Shown here piece by piece: positions 7,775-13,431 of a stretch of 13,500 nucleotides of DNA. The notes under the pieces are model-generated. The model worked only from the letters and a program-made list of their open reading frames with translations, was not told the origin of the DNA and made no database searches. A program made the translations under genes and the position numbers. The DNA is from Synechococcaceae bacterium WB4_1_0192 (GTDB lineage: Bacteria > Cyanobacteriota > Cyanobacteriia > PCC-6307 > Cyanobiaceae), in the NCBI GenBank assembly GCA_009926195.1, contig RFPK01000026.1:1-13500 (forward strand). The letters run 5' to 3'. How positions within the stretch are numbered: position 1 is the stretch's first letter; each line of letters begins with the position of its first letter.

Positions 7775-7875
7775 GGCTGGATGCTGGAGCGGGTGGCCGT
7801 CAGCCAGCGACCGCGTCCGGCCTGGGCGGGATCCAAGGGGCCAACAGCCCGCCCCTCCTCGACGAGAACAGCCAT
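7771..7875 (-). CDS. Possible short leader ORF upstream of acsF (34 residues)
   Basis: The reverse strand carries an ATG at 7875 followed by 34 codons whose stop TGA (7771-7773) shares bases with the acsF ATG (7772-7774) in an ATGA overlap. GGGGGA (7883-7888) lies 7 bases before this ATG, whereas acsF itself has no such site. An in-frame ATG at 7890 gives 39 residues. The product starts M-A-V-L-V-E-E-G-R-A-V and resembles no family I know. The same ATGA junction joins acsF to the desaturase and the desaturase to the ADO-like gene, which is the main argument that this ORF is translated. GC-rich DNA readily yields short open frames, so it may be only untranslated leader. Confidence 0.35.
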   Translation of the reverse strand: MAVLVEEGRAVGPLDPAQAGRGRWLTATRSSIQP

Positions 7876-7888
7876 AGCAACGTCCCCC

Positions 7889-7901
7889 ATGATTGCATCA
7901 T
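7889..7901. promoter_or_regulatory. 13-bp palindrome in the acsF/arsR-like divergent region, candidate operator
   Basis: ATGAT-TGC-ATCAT is a perfect 5-bp inverted repeat with a 3-base spacer, lying in an AT-richer pocket (7888-7930) of the 286-base divergent region. A second, looser TGAT/ATCA pair flanks CTAG at 7912-7927. On the minus strand the looser pair contains TAGTAT, a possible -10 for the acsF operon, with the palindrome just downstream of it. No ChlR, NtcA or FNR consensus was recognised. Assignment to the neighbouring ArsR-type protein is inference from position. Confidence 0.4.
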
Positions 7902-8060
7902 AACGACGACGTGATACTAGAGCATCAGGGAGACGCAGAATCAGAAAGCCATGCCATCGGTGGGTCACAGAATCCTCAAGGCGTAAGGCTGGGCTAGGCT
8001 GAGCCGGGCAGGCCACACACCCAGCCCGACCAAGCCGACCCTTCCGCCGCAACCCCTCCG

Positions 8061-8366
8061 ATGGAGCACCTGGCCGAGTATTTCAAGGTGTTTTCCGAAC
8101 CCAACCGCCTGGCGGTGCTGGAGGCCCTGCGTCAGGGCCCCCTCAACGTGACGGCCGTCGTCGAGAAGACCGGCCTCAGCCAGGCGCTGGTGTCGAAACA
8201 CCTGAAACTGCTCACGATCGCCGGCGTGGTGAAGCGCCAGCCCGAGGGCAGCCTGGTGTTCTACGAGGTGATCGACAAGGGCGTGTTCAAGCTGGTGGGC
8301 CAGGCCGAGAAGCTGCTGCTCGATGCCCGCCGCCAGCAGCTCGATGCCCTGGCCGCGATCCTCTGA
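8061..8366 (+). CDS. ArsR-family winged-helix transcriptional regulator (cysteine-free)
   Basis: A 101-residue protein with the compact ArsR/SmtB fold: an initial helix EYFKVFSEPNRLAVLEALRQG, the DNA-recognition helices in TAVVEKTGLSQALVSKHLKLL (residues about 31-51) and the beta-wing GVVKRQPEGSLVFYEV (55-70). It has no cysteine at all, and none of the usual Cys/His metal-binding sets is visible, so it is unlikely to be an arsenite, zinc or persulfide sensor of the thiol type. It is divergent from the acsF operon across 286 bases, the position held by MarR-type ChlR in Synechocystis, which makes it a candidate regulator of that operon. Its stop overlaps the start of the pentapeptide-repeat gene as TGATG. 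No Shine-Dalgarno sequence is seen before the ATG. Family call is secure; the signal and the targets are inferred. Confidence 0.88.
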   Translation: MEHLAEYFKVFSEPNRLAVLEALRQGPLNVTAVVEKTGLSQALVSKHLKLLTIAGVVKRQPEGSLVFYEVIDKGVFKLVGQAEKLLLDARRQQLDALAAIL

Positions 8367-9037
8367 TGCCAGGCCTGGCAGACGGCGGCGAGGCCCTGCC
8401 CACCAGCCCCGAACAACTGCGGGCCAGGCTGCTGGCGGGAGAGCGCTGCTTCCGGGATCTGCAGCTCGGCGGGATCGACGGACTCGATCTCGACCTCAGC
8501 GCCTGCGATCTGCACGGCAGCTGCTTCAAGGAGGCCCGCTTCGGCCATGCCCGCCTGGCAGGCGCCGACGTGGAGGCCTGCTGCTTTCAGCAGGCCCTGC
8601 TCTGGGGCAGTGATCTCTCCGGCCTGCGGGCCCGCCGCTCCTTCTGGCATGAGGCCGACCTCTCCGGCTCGCGGCTGCAGGGGGCCGACTTCAGCGCGGC
8701 GGTGATGCACCGGTGTTGCCTGCGCGGCGTCGTGGCCGCCGGCAGCCGCTGGCAAAGCACACGACTGGTGGAGGCGGACTTCCGCAGCGGCCTCGATCAA
8801 CTGACCGACCTGGGCGGCGCCGACTTTCAGGCGGCGGACCTGAGCTTTGCGCTGCTGCAGGGTGCCCTGCTGCAGGGCGCCGATCTACGCGACAGCTGCC
8901 TCTATGGCACGGACCTGCGCCATGCCGACCTGCGCGGCGCCGACCTGCGGGGCTGCGATCTGCGCGACTGCGTGCTCGATGGCAGCCGTCTTGAGGAGGC
9001 CCTGCTGGACGGCGCCCGCCTGCAGCGCTGCAGCTGA
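8366..9037 (+). CDS. Pentapeptide-repeat protein, cysteine-rich
   Basis: A 223-residue protein made of A(D/N)LXX-type five-residue repeats. The clearest tract is near the C-terminus, where ADLRG-ADLRG-CDLRD-type units follow each other, and weaker units extend back to residue about 30 (LDLDLSACDLHGSCF). Such repeats form a right-handed quadrilateral beta-helix. Residues 1-25 form a short helical lead. No signal peptide or membrane segment is visible, so a cytoplasmic location is likely. Eleven cysteines, including two CC pairs, are more than usual for the fold, where Cys can occupy the central inward position. The gene overlaps the ArsR-type gene by one base (TGATG) and should be co-transcribed and probably co-translated with it. 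Pentapeptide proteins include gyrase-protecting DNA mimics, but most cyanobacterial ones have no known role and none is assigned here. Confidence 0.9.
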   Translation: MPGLADGGEALPTSPEQLRARLLAGERCFRDLQLGGIDGLDLDLSACDLHGSCFKEARFGHARLAGADVEACCFQQALLWGSDLSGLRARRSFWHEADLSGSRLQGADFSAAVMHRCCLRGVVAAGSRWQSTRLVEADFRSGLDQLTDLGGADFQAADLSFALLQGALLQGADLRDSCLYGTDLRHADLRGADLRGCDLRDCVLDGSRLEEALLDGARLQRCS

Positions 9038-9066
9038 CGGCAGGCCCGGGAGCGCCAGTCCGGCAA

Positions 9067-9615
9067 TCAGCACCAGTCCAGTCCTGGCCATGCCGGGATG
9101 ATCGCGGGGGTGCTCGCCGCGTAGGCGGCGTAGTCGGGATGGAGCAGCCGCAGGCGCGACTCCTCCCGCCGGGCCTTGCAGGCCAGCACCACCGCCAGAG
9201 CCAGCAGCAGGGCCAGATGGAGCAGGCTGCCCAGGGCGAGCACGACCCCGAACGAACAGAGCAGCACCGCCTGATAGAGGGGGTGGCGGCAGCGCCGATA
9301 CACACCATTGGTGATCAGGGGCGCACCGGGCATGGGGTCCGGCAGCGGCGTGAGGCTGCCGCCAAGGGCAAGCAAGGCCTGCGCCGCCAGCAGCAGCCCC
9401 AGCAGGAACAGACTCCAGCCGATCACCTGCAGGGGCAGTGGCCAGGCGATCCCGAACGCCGGGGGCGACGGCAGGGGCGGCGCCAGATGGGCCAGGATCA
9501 GCAGGATCTGGGCCAGCAGCCACCACTCACCGCGTCGGTTGTCGCGCAGGCCCGCCCAGCTGAATCCCCATCGGACCAGGCGCGCTGTCAGCACCATCTC
9601 TCCTGGGTCCGTCAT
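9067..9615 (-). CDS. Isoprenylcysteine carboxyl methyltransferase-like integral membrane protein
   Basis: A 182-residue membrane protein. Hydrophobic helices lie near residues 31-48, 58-84, 113-128 and 130-147. The family signature is present in the second half: GVYRRCRHPLYQA (104-116) with the Arg-His-Pro, followed after two helices by K-A-R-R-E-E-S-R-L (147-155) and HPDYAAYAAS, matching the pattern R-HP...EE..L...YY of ICMT/PEMT-type SAM methyltransferases. Bacterial members methylate small molecules, lipids or thiols, and the substrate is unknown. The ATG at 9615 overlaps the stop of the peptidoglycan-binding gene as ATGA, so the two form a coupled pair. It converges with the pentapeptide gene with 29 bases between stops. 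Confidence 0.82.
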   Translation of the reverse strand: MTDPGEMVLTARLVRWGFSWAGLRDNRRGEWWLLAQILLILAHLAPPLPSPPAFGIAWPLPLQVIGWSLFLLGLLLAAQALLALGGSLTPLPDPMPGAPLITNGVYRRCRHPLYQAVLLCSFGVVLALGSLLHLALLLALAVVLACKARREESRLRLLHPDYAAYAASTPAIIPAWPGLDWC

Positions 9616-10007
9616 CCGGCCGTTGGCACGGCCTTGCAGCGCTGGGCCTGCTGCCTGGTCAGGGGACCGAACACGCCATCGGCCTCAAGTCCGGCTGAAT
9701 ATTGAAGGGTCTGGATCGCACTGATCGTCGCCGGGCCGAGACGACCATCGACCTGATCCTTCGGCAGAACGCCACAGCTAACCAGGTTCAGCTGCATGGC
9801 CCTGACCGGATCGCTGCCCGCCTCAACCGGCCGGGGCCGACTCGCTGACCGGGGGGTCGGGGCGGCATCCGGACTGGCCTGCGAGGAACTCGGCCGCGAA
9901 GACTGAGTCGCCACCCAACCCCTGGTGACCTGGCGCCCGGCATACGAGGCGACAGCCGAGAAGGCGGCGATCACGATCAGATACCTGCCAATTCTCAGCA
10001 CGTTCAT
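9612..10007 (-). CDS. Membrane-anchored peptidoglycan-binding domain protein
   Basis: From the ATG at 10007 the product has 131 residues. Residues 5-23 (RIGRYLIVIAAFSAVASYA) are a positively led hydrophobic segment, either signal peptide or single anchor. Residues about 35-65 are a Ser/Pro-rich spacer, and 68-124 form one PG_binding_1 domain: MQLNLVSCGVLPKDQVDGRL-G-P-A-T, then AIQTLQYSAGLEADGVFGPL. The two Cys (78 and 124) could form a disulfide outside the membrane. The domain binds cell-wall peptidoglycan non-catalytically. An in-frame ATG at 10031 adds eight residues, but it would lie at the predicted transcription start, so 10007 is preferred. No catalytic domain is attached, which is short for the family but common in cyanobacteria. 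It is coupled to the downstream methyltransferase-like gene by ATGA. Confidence 0.75.
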   Translation of the reverse strand: MNVLRIGRYLIVIAAFSAVASYAGRQVTRGWVATQSSRPSSSQASPDAAPTPRSASRPRPVEAGSDPVRAMQLNLVSCGVLPKDQVDGRLGPATISAIQTLQYSAGLEADGVFGPLTRQQAQRCKAVPTAG

Positions 10008-10038
10008 TATGCACGCAAAAGGCTTTATCATTCAGTCT

Positions 10039-10066
10039 ATCATAATGCACAGGCACAGGTAAGCAA
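10039..10066 (-). promoter_or_regulatory. Probable sigma-70-type promoter of the peptidoglycan-binding gene
   Basis: On the reverse strand TATGAT (10039-10044; 5 of 6 consensus bases) follows TTGCTT (10061-10066; weak -35) at a 16-base spacing, in a locally AT-rich patch. Transcription would start near 10032, about 25 bases before the ATG at 10007. Two near-identical 11-base direct repeats, TCATTATGCAC (10004-10014) and TCATAATGCAC (10040-10050), one over the -10 and one over the start codon, could be a regulator site. Confidence 0.4.
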
Positions 10067-10136
10067 CGGCAAAACAGCAACAACAGCAATGCGCATGCAG
10101 CCCCCCTAGGCACGACCTGCACCATCAAACCGGGTC

Positions 10137-10575
10137 GTGGTCACGCCCTGCCTGGCCTGCATGCCACACACACGGATCAGGCTGGCCGATCTGGCCGTGG
10201 CAATCCAGCAGAACGGCGAAGCCTGTTTGTGTCGTGCCTATGCAAAAGCAACGCTGAACGAGATGCAGGGCGCAATCGCCGACCCGAACCAGGCCATCGC
10301 CATCAAATCAGACCAATCAGCAATCCACTTCAACCGCGGCACAGACAGGAGCGACCTGGTCGACAAGAAAGGTGCCGTCGACGATCTGACCAAGGCGATC
10401 GAGATCACTCCAGACAACGTTGAGACTTAACGACAGCCGCGGCAATGTTCGCGATGACATCCACGATCTCAGGGGGCCCCTCGCCGATGTCGATTCGGCA
10501 CTCGTCGATGATCCGGACGGCGCCAGGGCCTGGGGTGGCCGGAGACTGGCCAGGATCAACCGGGCGACCAAGTGA
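10137..10575 (+). pseudogene. Frameshifted remnant of a tetratricopeptide-repeat (TPR) gene
   Basis: The frame from 10137 gives recognisable TPR units (AYAKATLNEMQGAIADPNQA; FNRGTDRSDLVDKKGAVDDL; then TKAIEITPDN) and stops at 10428-10430. The TPR homology continues without a gap in the next frame from 10429: DSRGNVRDDIHDLRGPLADV, then DSALVDDPDGARAWGGR up to a TGA at 10573-10575. Adding two bases to the codon after GAG-ACT would restore the conserved E-T-Y-N and join both halves, so a 2-base deletion (or 1-base insertion) near 10427 is the simplest explanation. Key TPR positions are also eroded (P for Y in IADPNQ, D for A in GTDRSD), and the first 40 codons do not look like TPR, so the 5' end is probably lost too. 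Intact relatives act as protein-protein scaffolds. The following 80 bases up to 10654 show nothing further. Confidence 0.65.
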
Positions 10576-10654
10576 CGCCTGCGCCGACCTGAGTCAAGCC
10601 GCCCACCTGGGCCTCCCTGTCGGGCCAGGCCCGATGGCGACACTCTGCGACTGA

Positions 10655-10984
10655 CTAAGCCGACAGGTGCTGGAGCTGGGCCTCCAGGCGCTGACGCAGC
10701 CGGGTCTGCACCAGGGCACAGAGATCGTCGACCAGCTGGCTGTCGGCGCGATAGATCATGCGAACGCCATCGCGCTCGCAGCTCACCAGACCGGCACGCT
10801 GCAACTGACCGAGCTGACGGCTGATGTGCGATTGGGAAAAACCGGTGGCTTCCATCAGGGCGGCCACGTCGAGAGGCCCCTGCTTGAGCTGGCAGAGCAA
10901 CTGCAGGCGAGCGGGTTCGCTGAGCAGGCGGAAGAACTGGCTGTACTCCTCCAGCAACTGCGGACTGGGCATCCCATCCGCCAT
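10655..10984 (-). CDS. ArsR-family regulator, BigR/SqrR-like, of the persulfide cluster
   Basis: A 109-residue winged-helix repressor. The ATG at 10984 has AGGAG seven bases upstream, which fixes the start. The first helix FFRLLSEPARLQLLCQLKQG, the recognition helices AALMEATGFSQSHISRQLGQ (residues 41-60) and the wing GLVSCERDGVRMIYRA (65-80) are clear. Cys31 falls at the position of the first reactive cysteine of sulfide/persulfide sensors (RLMLVCTL in Xylella BigR, as I recall it). The usual second cysteine near the end of the last helix is absent; Cys89 sits earlier in that helix and Cys69 in the wing. It is divergent from a methyltransferase and near an ETHE1-type dioxygenase and rhodanese genes, the gene set BigR and SqrR control elsewhere. 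Persulfide sensing is therefore likely, but the cysteine arrangement is not the standard one. Confidence 0.85.
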   Translation of the reverse strand: MADGMPSPQLLEEYSQFFRLLSEPARLQLLCQLKQGPLDVAALMEATGFSQSHISRQLGQLQRAGLVSCERDGVRMIYRADSQLVDDLCALVQTRLRQRLEAQLQHLSA

Positions 10985-11004
10985 GCCTTGGCTCCTGATC
11001 CATG

Positions 11005-11028
11005 CCCTATGACGATAGACGCATTGCG
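11005..11028. promoter_or_regulatory. Weak second operator-like site between the ArsR regulator and the methyltransferase
   Basis: This 24-base stretch has the same ATG-N10-CAT frame as the strong palindrome at 11692-11715. Its right half read on the reverse strand, CGCAATGCGTCT, matches the strong half-site CTTTATGCGTTT at 8 of 12 positions, including the core ATGCGT. It lies 20 bases before the regulator start and directly before the in-frame ATG at 11029, as expected of an autoregulatory site. Left-half symmetry is poor, so this is tentative. TATGAC at 11008-11013 is a possible -10 for the methyltransferase. Confidence 0.3.
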
Positions 11029-11037
11029 ATGGTCGCC

Positions 11038-11655
11038 ATGGGCCCTGGCGGGGATCCGATCACCTTCTGGAATGCGCGCTATGGCGAGCCGGGCTTCGCC
11101 TATGGCGACCAGCCCAACGATTTCCTGCGGGAGCGGGCACAGCGCCTACCCCCGGGCCAGGCGCTGTGCCTGGCGGAGGGAGAAGGTCGCAACGCCGTGC
11201 ATCTGGCCGAGCTCGGCCACACGGTGACAGCCCAGGACATCAGCCCGGTGGGCCTGGCCAAGGCGGAACGACTGGCCGCCGCCCGGGGTGTGTCGATCAC
11301 GACCCTGTGCTGCGATCTGGTGGACTTTCAGCCGGAACCCCGGAGCACGGATCTGGTGGTGGCGATCTGGATGCATCTGCCCGAAGTCCTGCGCAGCGAG
11401 GTGCACCGCCGGGCCGCGGCTGCCCTCCGCCCGGGCGGCCACCTGATCCTGGAGGCCTACACCCCTCGCCAGCTGGCCCTGGGCACGGGCGGCCCGCGGC
11501 TGCCGGGGCTTCTGCTGGAACCGGAAGCCCTGCGTCGGGACCTGGATGGTCTGGAGCTCCTGGTGCTGGAGGAACAGGAGCGCTGGGTCCACGAAGGTCG
11601 CTGGCACCAGGGTCACAGCGCGGTGGTGCGCGCACTGGCCCGCAAGCACGCCTGA
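11038..11655 (+). CDS. Class I SAM-dependent methyltransferase (TehB-like)
   Basis: A 205-residue Rossmann-fold methyltransferase when read from the ATG at 11038. The family hallmark FWNARYGEPGFAYGDQPNDF opens the protein (10-29). Motif I appears as LCLAEGEGRNAVHLAELG (43-60), with an acidic residue at the end of strand 2 in TAQDIS (D67), and the later LRPGGHLILEAYTP segment (129-143) is typical. Relatives such as TehB and Synechocystis Slr1183 are linked to tellurite or thiol-type substrates; the real substrate here is unknown. Its place next to persulfide-handling genes suggests methylation of a sulfur, selenium or tellurium nucleophile, which is inference. In-frame ATGs at 11002 and 11029 are alternatives. 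The latest start matches the family best and leaves room for the divergent promoter; 11002 would leave only 17 bases to the regulator gene. Confidence 0.82.
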   Translation: MGPGGDPITFWNARYGEPGFAYGDQPNDFLRERAQRLPPGQALCLAEGEGRNAVHLAELGHTVTAQDISPVGLAKAERLAAARGVSITTLCCDLVDFQPEPRSTDLVVAIWMHLPEVLRSEVHRRAAAALRPGGHLILEAYTPRQLALGTGGPRLPGLLLEPEALRRDLDGLELLVLEEQERWVHEGRWHQGHSAVVRALARKHA

Positions 11656-11679
11656 CACCCCCACCAGCCCGGAAGCCCC

Positions 11680-11708
11680 TTGCCGATCTCGCTTTATGCG
11701 TTTAAACT
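11680..11708 (+). promoter_or_regulatory. Candidate promoter of the persulfide dioxygenase gene
   Basis: TTGCCG (11680-11685; 4 of 6) and TAAACT (11703-11708; 4 of 6) are spaced by 17 bases. The -10 lies inside the 24-bp palindrome, the arrangement expected where a bound repressor blocks RNA polymerase. Transcription would begin near 11715, about 23 bases before the GTG start. The boxes are weak individually; the call rests mainly on the palindrome overlap. Confidence 0.4.
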
Positions 11709-11715
11709 CATAAAG
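11692..11715. promoter_or_regulatory. 24-bp near-perfect palindrome, probable ArsR/BigR-type operator
   Basis: The halves CTTTATGCGTTT (11692-11703) and AAACTCATAAAG (11704-11715) are reverse complements at 11 of 12 positions, with the perfect core GTTTAAAC in the centre. It is a conspicuous AT-rich island in GC-rich DNA, lies 22 bases before the GTG of the dioxygenase gene and covers its candidate -10. Dyads of about 12+12 bases are typical operators of ArsR/SmtB-family dimers, and such a regulator is encoded 700 bases upstream. Confidence 0.65.
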
Positions 11716-11737
11716 ACCCGAATGCTCGTGTGTCGAC

Positions 11738-12841
11738 GTGGCCCAGGCCCAGTCCGTGCTTGCCGCTGCTGCAGGGAGCGGCCCGCTGCTGCTGCGGCAG
11801 CTGTTCGATGCCGCCACCGGCACCTTCACCTATCTGCTCGCCGATGTGCCCTCCGGCCAGGGGCTGCTCATCGATCCGGTGTTCGAGCAGCACGCTCGCG
11901 ACCTCTCGCTGATCCGGGAACTCGGGATCGAGCTGGTGGCCTCCCTCGACACCCACGCCCACGCCGACCATGTGACCGGCAGCTGGCTGATGCACCAGGC
12001 CAGCGGCTGCGCGATCGGCCTGGCCGCCGCCGCCCGAGCCGAGAGCGTGACCCTGCCCCTGCAGCATGGCGACCACGTCGCCTTCGGCGACCGCGTCCTT
12101 GACGTGCGCAGCACGCCTGGCCACACCGATGGCTGCCTCAGCTTCGTCCTCGACGACCGCTCAATGGCCTTCACCGGTGACGCCCTGCTGGTGCGCGGCT
12201 GCGGCCGCTGCGATTTTCAGCAGGGCGACGCCCACACCCTCTACCGCTCGATCAGCGAGCAGATCCTGTCCCTGCCGGACAGCTGCCTGCTGTATCCCGG
12301 CCACGACTACACCGGCCGCATGGTCACCTCGGTGGCGGAGGAGAAGGCCTTCAACGCCCGCCTCGGCGGTGCAGCCACCGAACGGGACTTCGTGGGCCAC
12401 ATGCAGAACATGAAGCTGCCCCATCCCCACCGGATCGCCGTGGCCCTGCCCGGCAACCTGCGCTCCGGCAAGCCCCGGGAGCCGGCGGCCGCCGGCAGCT
12501 GGGCTCCCCTGAGCCACAGCTATGCCGGCCTGCCGGAGCTGACGGCGGCGTGGGTGGCCGACCACAGTGCGCAGCTCACCCTGGTGGATGTGCGCTCAGC
12601 CGAGGAGTTCAACGGCCCCGATGGCCGCATCCCGGGCAGCCTGCTGCTGCCCCTGCCGGAGCTGGAGAGCCGGGCCCGCGAGATCCCCGGCGACCGGCCG
12701 CTGGTGGTGGTGTGTCATGCCGGCAGCCGCTCGGCCCTGGCCACCCAGCAACTGCTGCAGGCTGGATTCCGGCGGGTGGCGAACCTGCGCGGCGGCATCC
12801 ATGGCTGGGAGGGGGAGGGCTACCCGATCGAACGGGCCTGA
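11738..12841 (+). CDS. ETHE1-type persulfide dioxygenase fused to a rhodanese domain
   Basis: A 367-residue two-domain enzyme starting at GTG 11738 (a stop lies in frame at 11711, so there is no longer start). Residues about 15-240 form a metallo-beta-lactamase domain with THAHADH (H73, H75, D77, H78), PGHTDG (H129), TGD (D148) and YPGHDY (H189). The ETHE1-specific RGCGRCDFQQGD (153-164) marks it as a persulfide dioxygenase rather than glyoxalase II. Residues about 265-365 are a rhodanese domain with active-site loop C-H-A-G-S-R (C326). The N-domain oxidises glutathione persulfide to sulfite and glutathione with O2 and Fe(II); the rhodanese moves sulfane sulfur between thiols, thiosulfate and sulfite, so the fusion can channel persulfide sulfur. 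Fusions of this kind are known in other bacteria. It lies 82 bases after the methyltransferase gene with its own palindrome-covered promoter, and is followed by a second rhodanese gene after 74 bases. Confidence 0.92.
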   Translation: MAQAQSVLAAAAGSGPLLLRQLFDAATGTFTYLLADVPSGQGLLIDPVFEQHARDLSLIRELGIELVASLDTHAHADHVTGSWLMHQASGCAIGLAAAARAESVTLPLQHGDHVAFGDRVLDVRSTPGHTDGCLSFVLDDRSMAFTGDALLVRGCGRCDFQQGDAHTLYRSISEQILSLPDSCLLYPGHDYTGRMVTSVAEEKAFNARLGGAATERDFVGHMQNMKLPHPHRIAVALPGNLRSGKPREPAAAGSWAPLSHSYAGLPELTAAWVADHSAQLTLVDVRSAEEFNGPDGRIPGSLLLPLPELESRAREIPGDRPLVVVCHAGSRSALATQQLLQAGFRRVANLRGGIHGWEGEGYPIERA

Positions 12842-12915
12842 CCACGGCACCAGCGGATCCCAGGCGCTTCAGCAGATCACCCATCCCCAACAGTCGTTCC
12901 CAAGCCCACCAGGCC

Positions 12916-13431
12916 ATGCACCACAGCCTCTCCGCCCCCGAGCTGGCCGACCAGCTCGCCAGCCAGCACGTCACCGTGATCGACGTGCGTGAACCGCTGG
13001 AAGTGGCCGGCGGCCACATCGCCGGCAGCCTGAACGTACCCCTCTCACGGCTGACTCGGACCGAACTGCCCGTGGGCCCCCTGGTGCTGGTGTGCCAGAG
13101 CGGCCAGCGCAGCGCCCGGGGTGTGCAGTTGCTGCTGAAGCGCGGCCACCGCGACCCCGTCAGCGACCTGCAGGGAGGCATCCCCAGCTGGCAGCAGGCC
13201 GGACTGCCGCTGCACAGGCTCAGAAAGGCCCCTCTGTCACTGATGCGACAGGTGCAGATCGCCGCCGGTTCGCTGATCCTGCTGGGCCTGATCCTGAGCA
13301 GCAGCGTGGCCCCGGCCTGGATCCTGCTCACCTGGTTCGTGGGCGTGGGCCTCACGTTCGCCGGCATCAGCGGCTTCTGCGGCATGGCCCGGCTGCTGGC
13401 GCTGATGCCCTGGAACAGGGTGACCCCGTGA
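12916..13431 (+). CDS. Rhodanese with C-terminal YgaP-like membrane domain (DUF2892)
   Basis: A 171-residue protein with a rhodanese domain at about 5-100 and active-site loop C-Q-S-G-Q-R (C60), plus the usual VTVIDVREPLEVAGGHIAGS entry and DLQGGIPSWQQAGLP exit motifs. It ends with two hydrophobic helices (about 113-130 and 132-152) and the ISGFCGMARLL segment that match the YgaP/DUF2892 membrane module. E. coli YgaP has the same architecture and is a membrane-bound sulfurtransferase. The catalytic domain should face the cytoplasm. The stop overlaps the start of the next gene as TGATG, so it is coupled to a probable sulfite/sulfur exporter. The ATG at 12916 starts directly before the domain; the frame is open further upstream, but that part is a shadow of the preceding gene. 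Confidence 0.9.
   Translation: MHHSLSAPELADQLASQHVTVIDVREPLEVAGGHIAGSLNVPLSRLTRTELPVGPLVLVCQSGQRSARGVQLLLKRGHRDPVSDLQGGIPSWQQAGLPLHRLRKAPLSLMRQVQIAAGSLILLGLILSSSVAPAWILLTWFVGVGLTFAGISGFCGMARLLALMPWNRVTP

Noticed and set aside
7987..8005. Three GGCTR pentamers followed by AGCC
   Set aside because: Short, imperfect and common in GC-rich DNA; no further copies nearby to make it a repeat array.
7771..8052. 93-codon minus-strand frame before acsF as a full gene
   Set aside because: The upstream half is low-complexity intergenic translation without a ribosome site and would cover the whole divergent promoter region; only the short ATGA-coupled tail is kept as a candidate.
10445..10654. 69-codon plus-strand ORF downstream of the TPR fragment
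   Set aside because: The TPR similarity lies in another frame (from 10429), so this frame is a shadow of the pseudogene.
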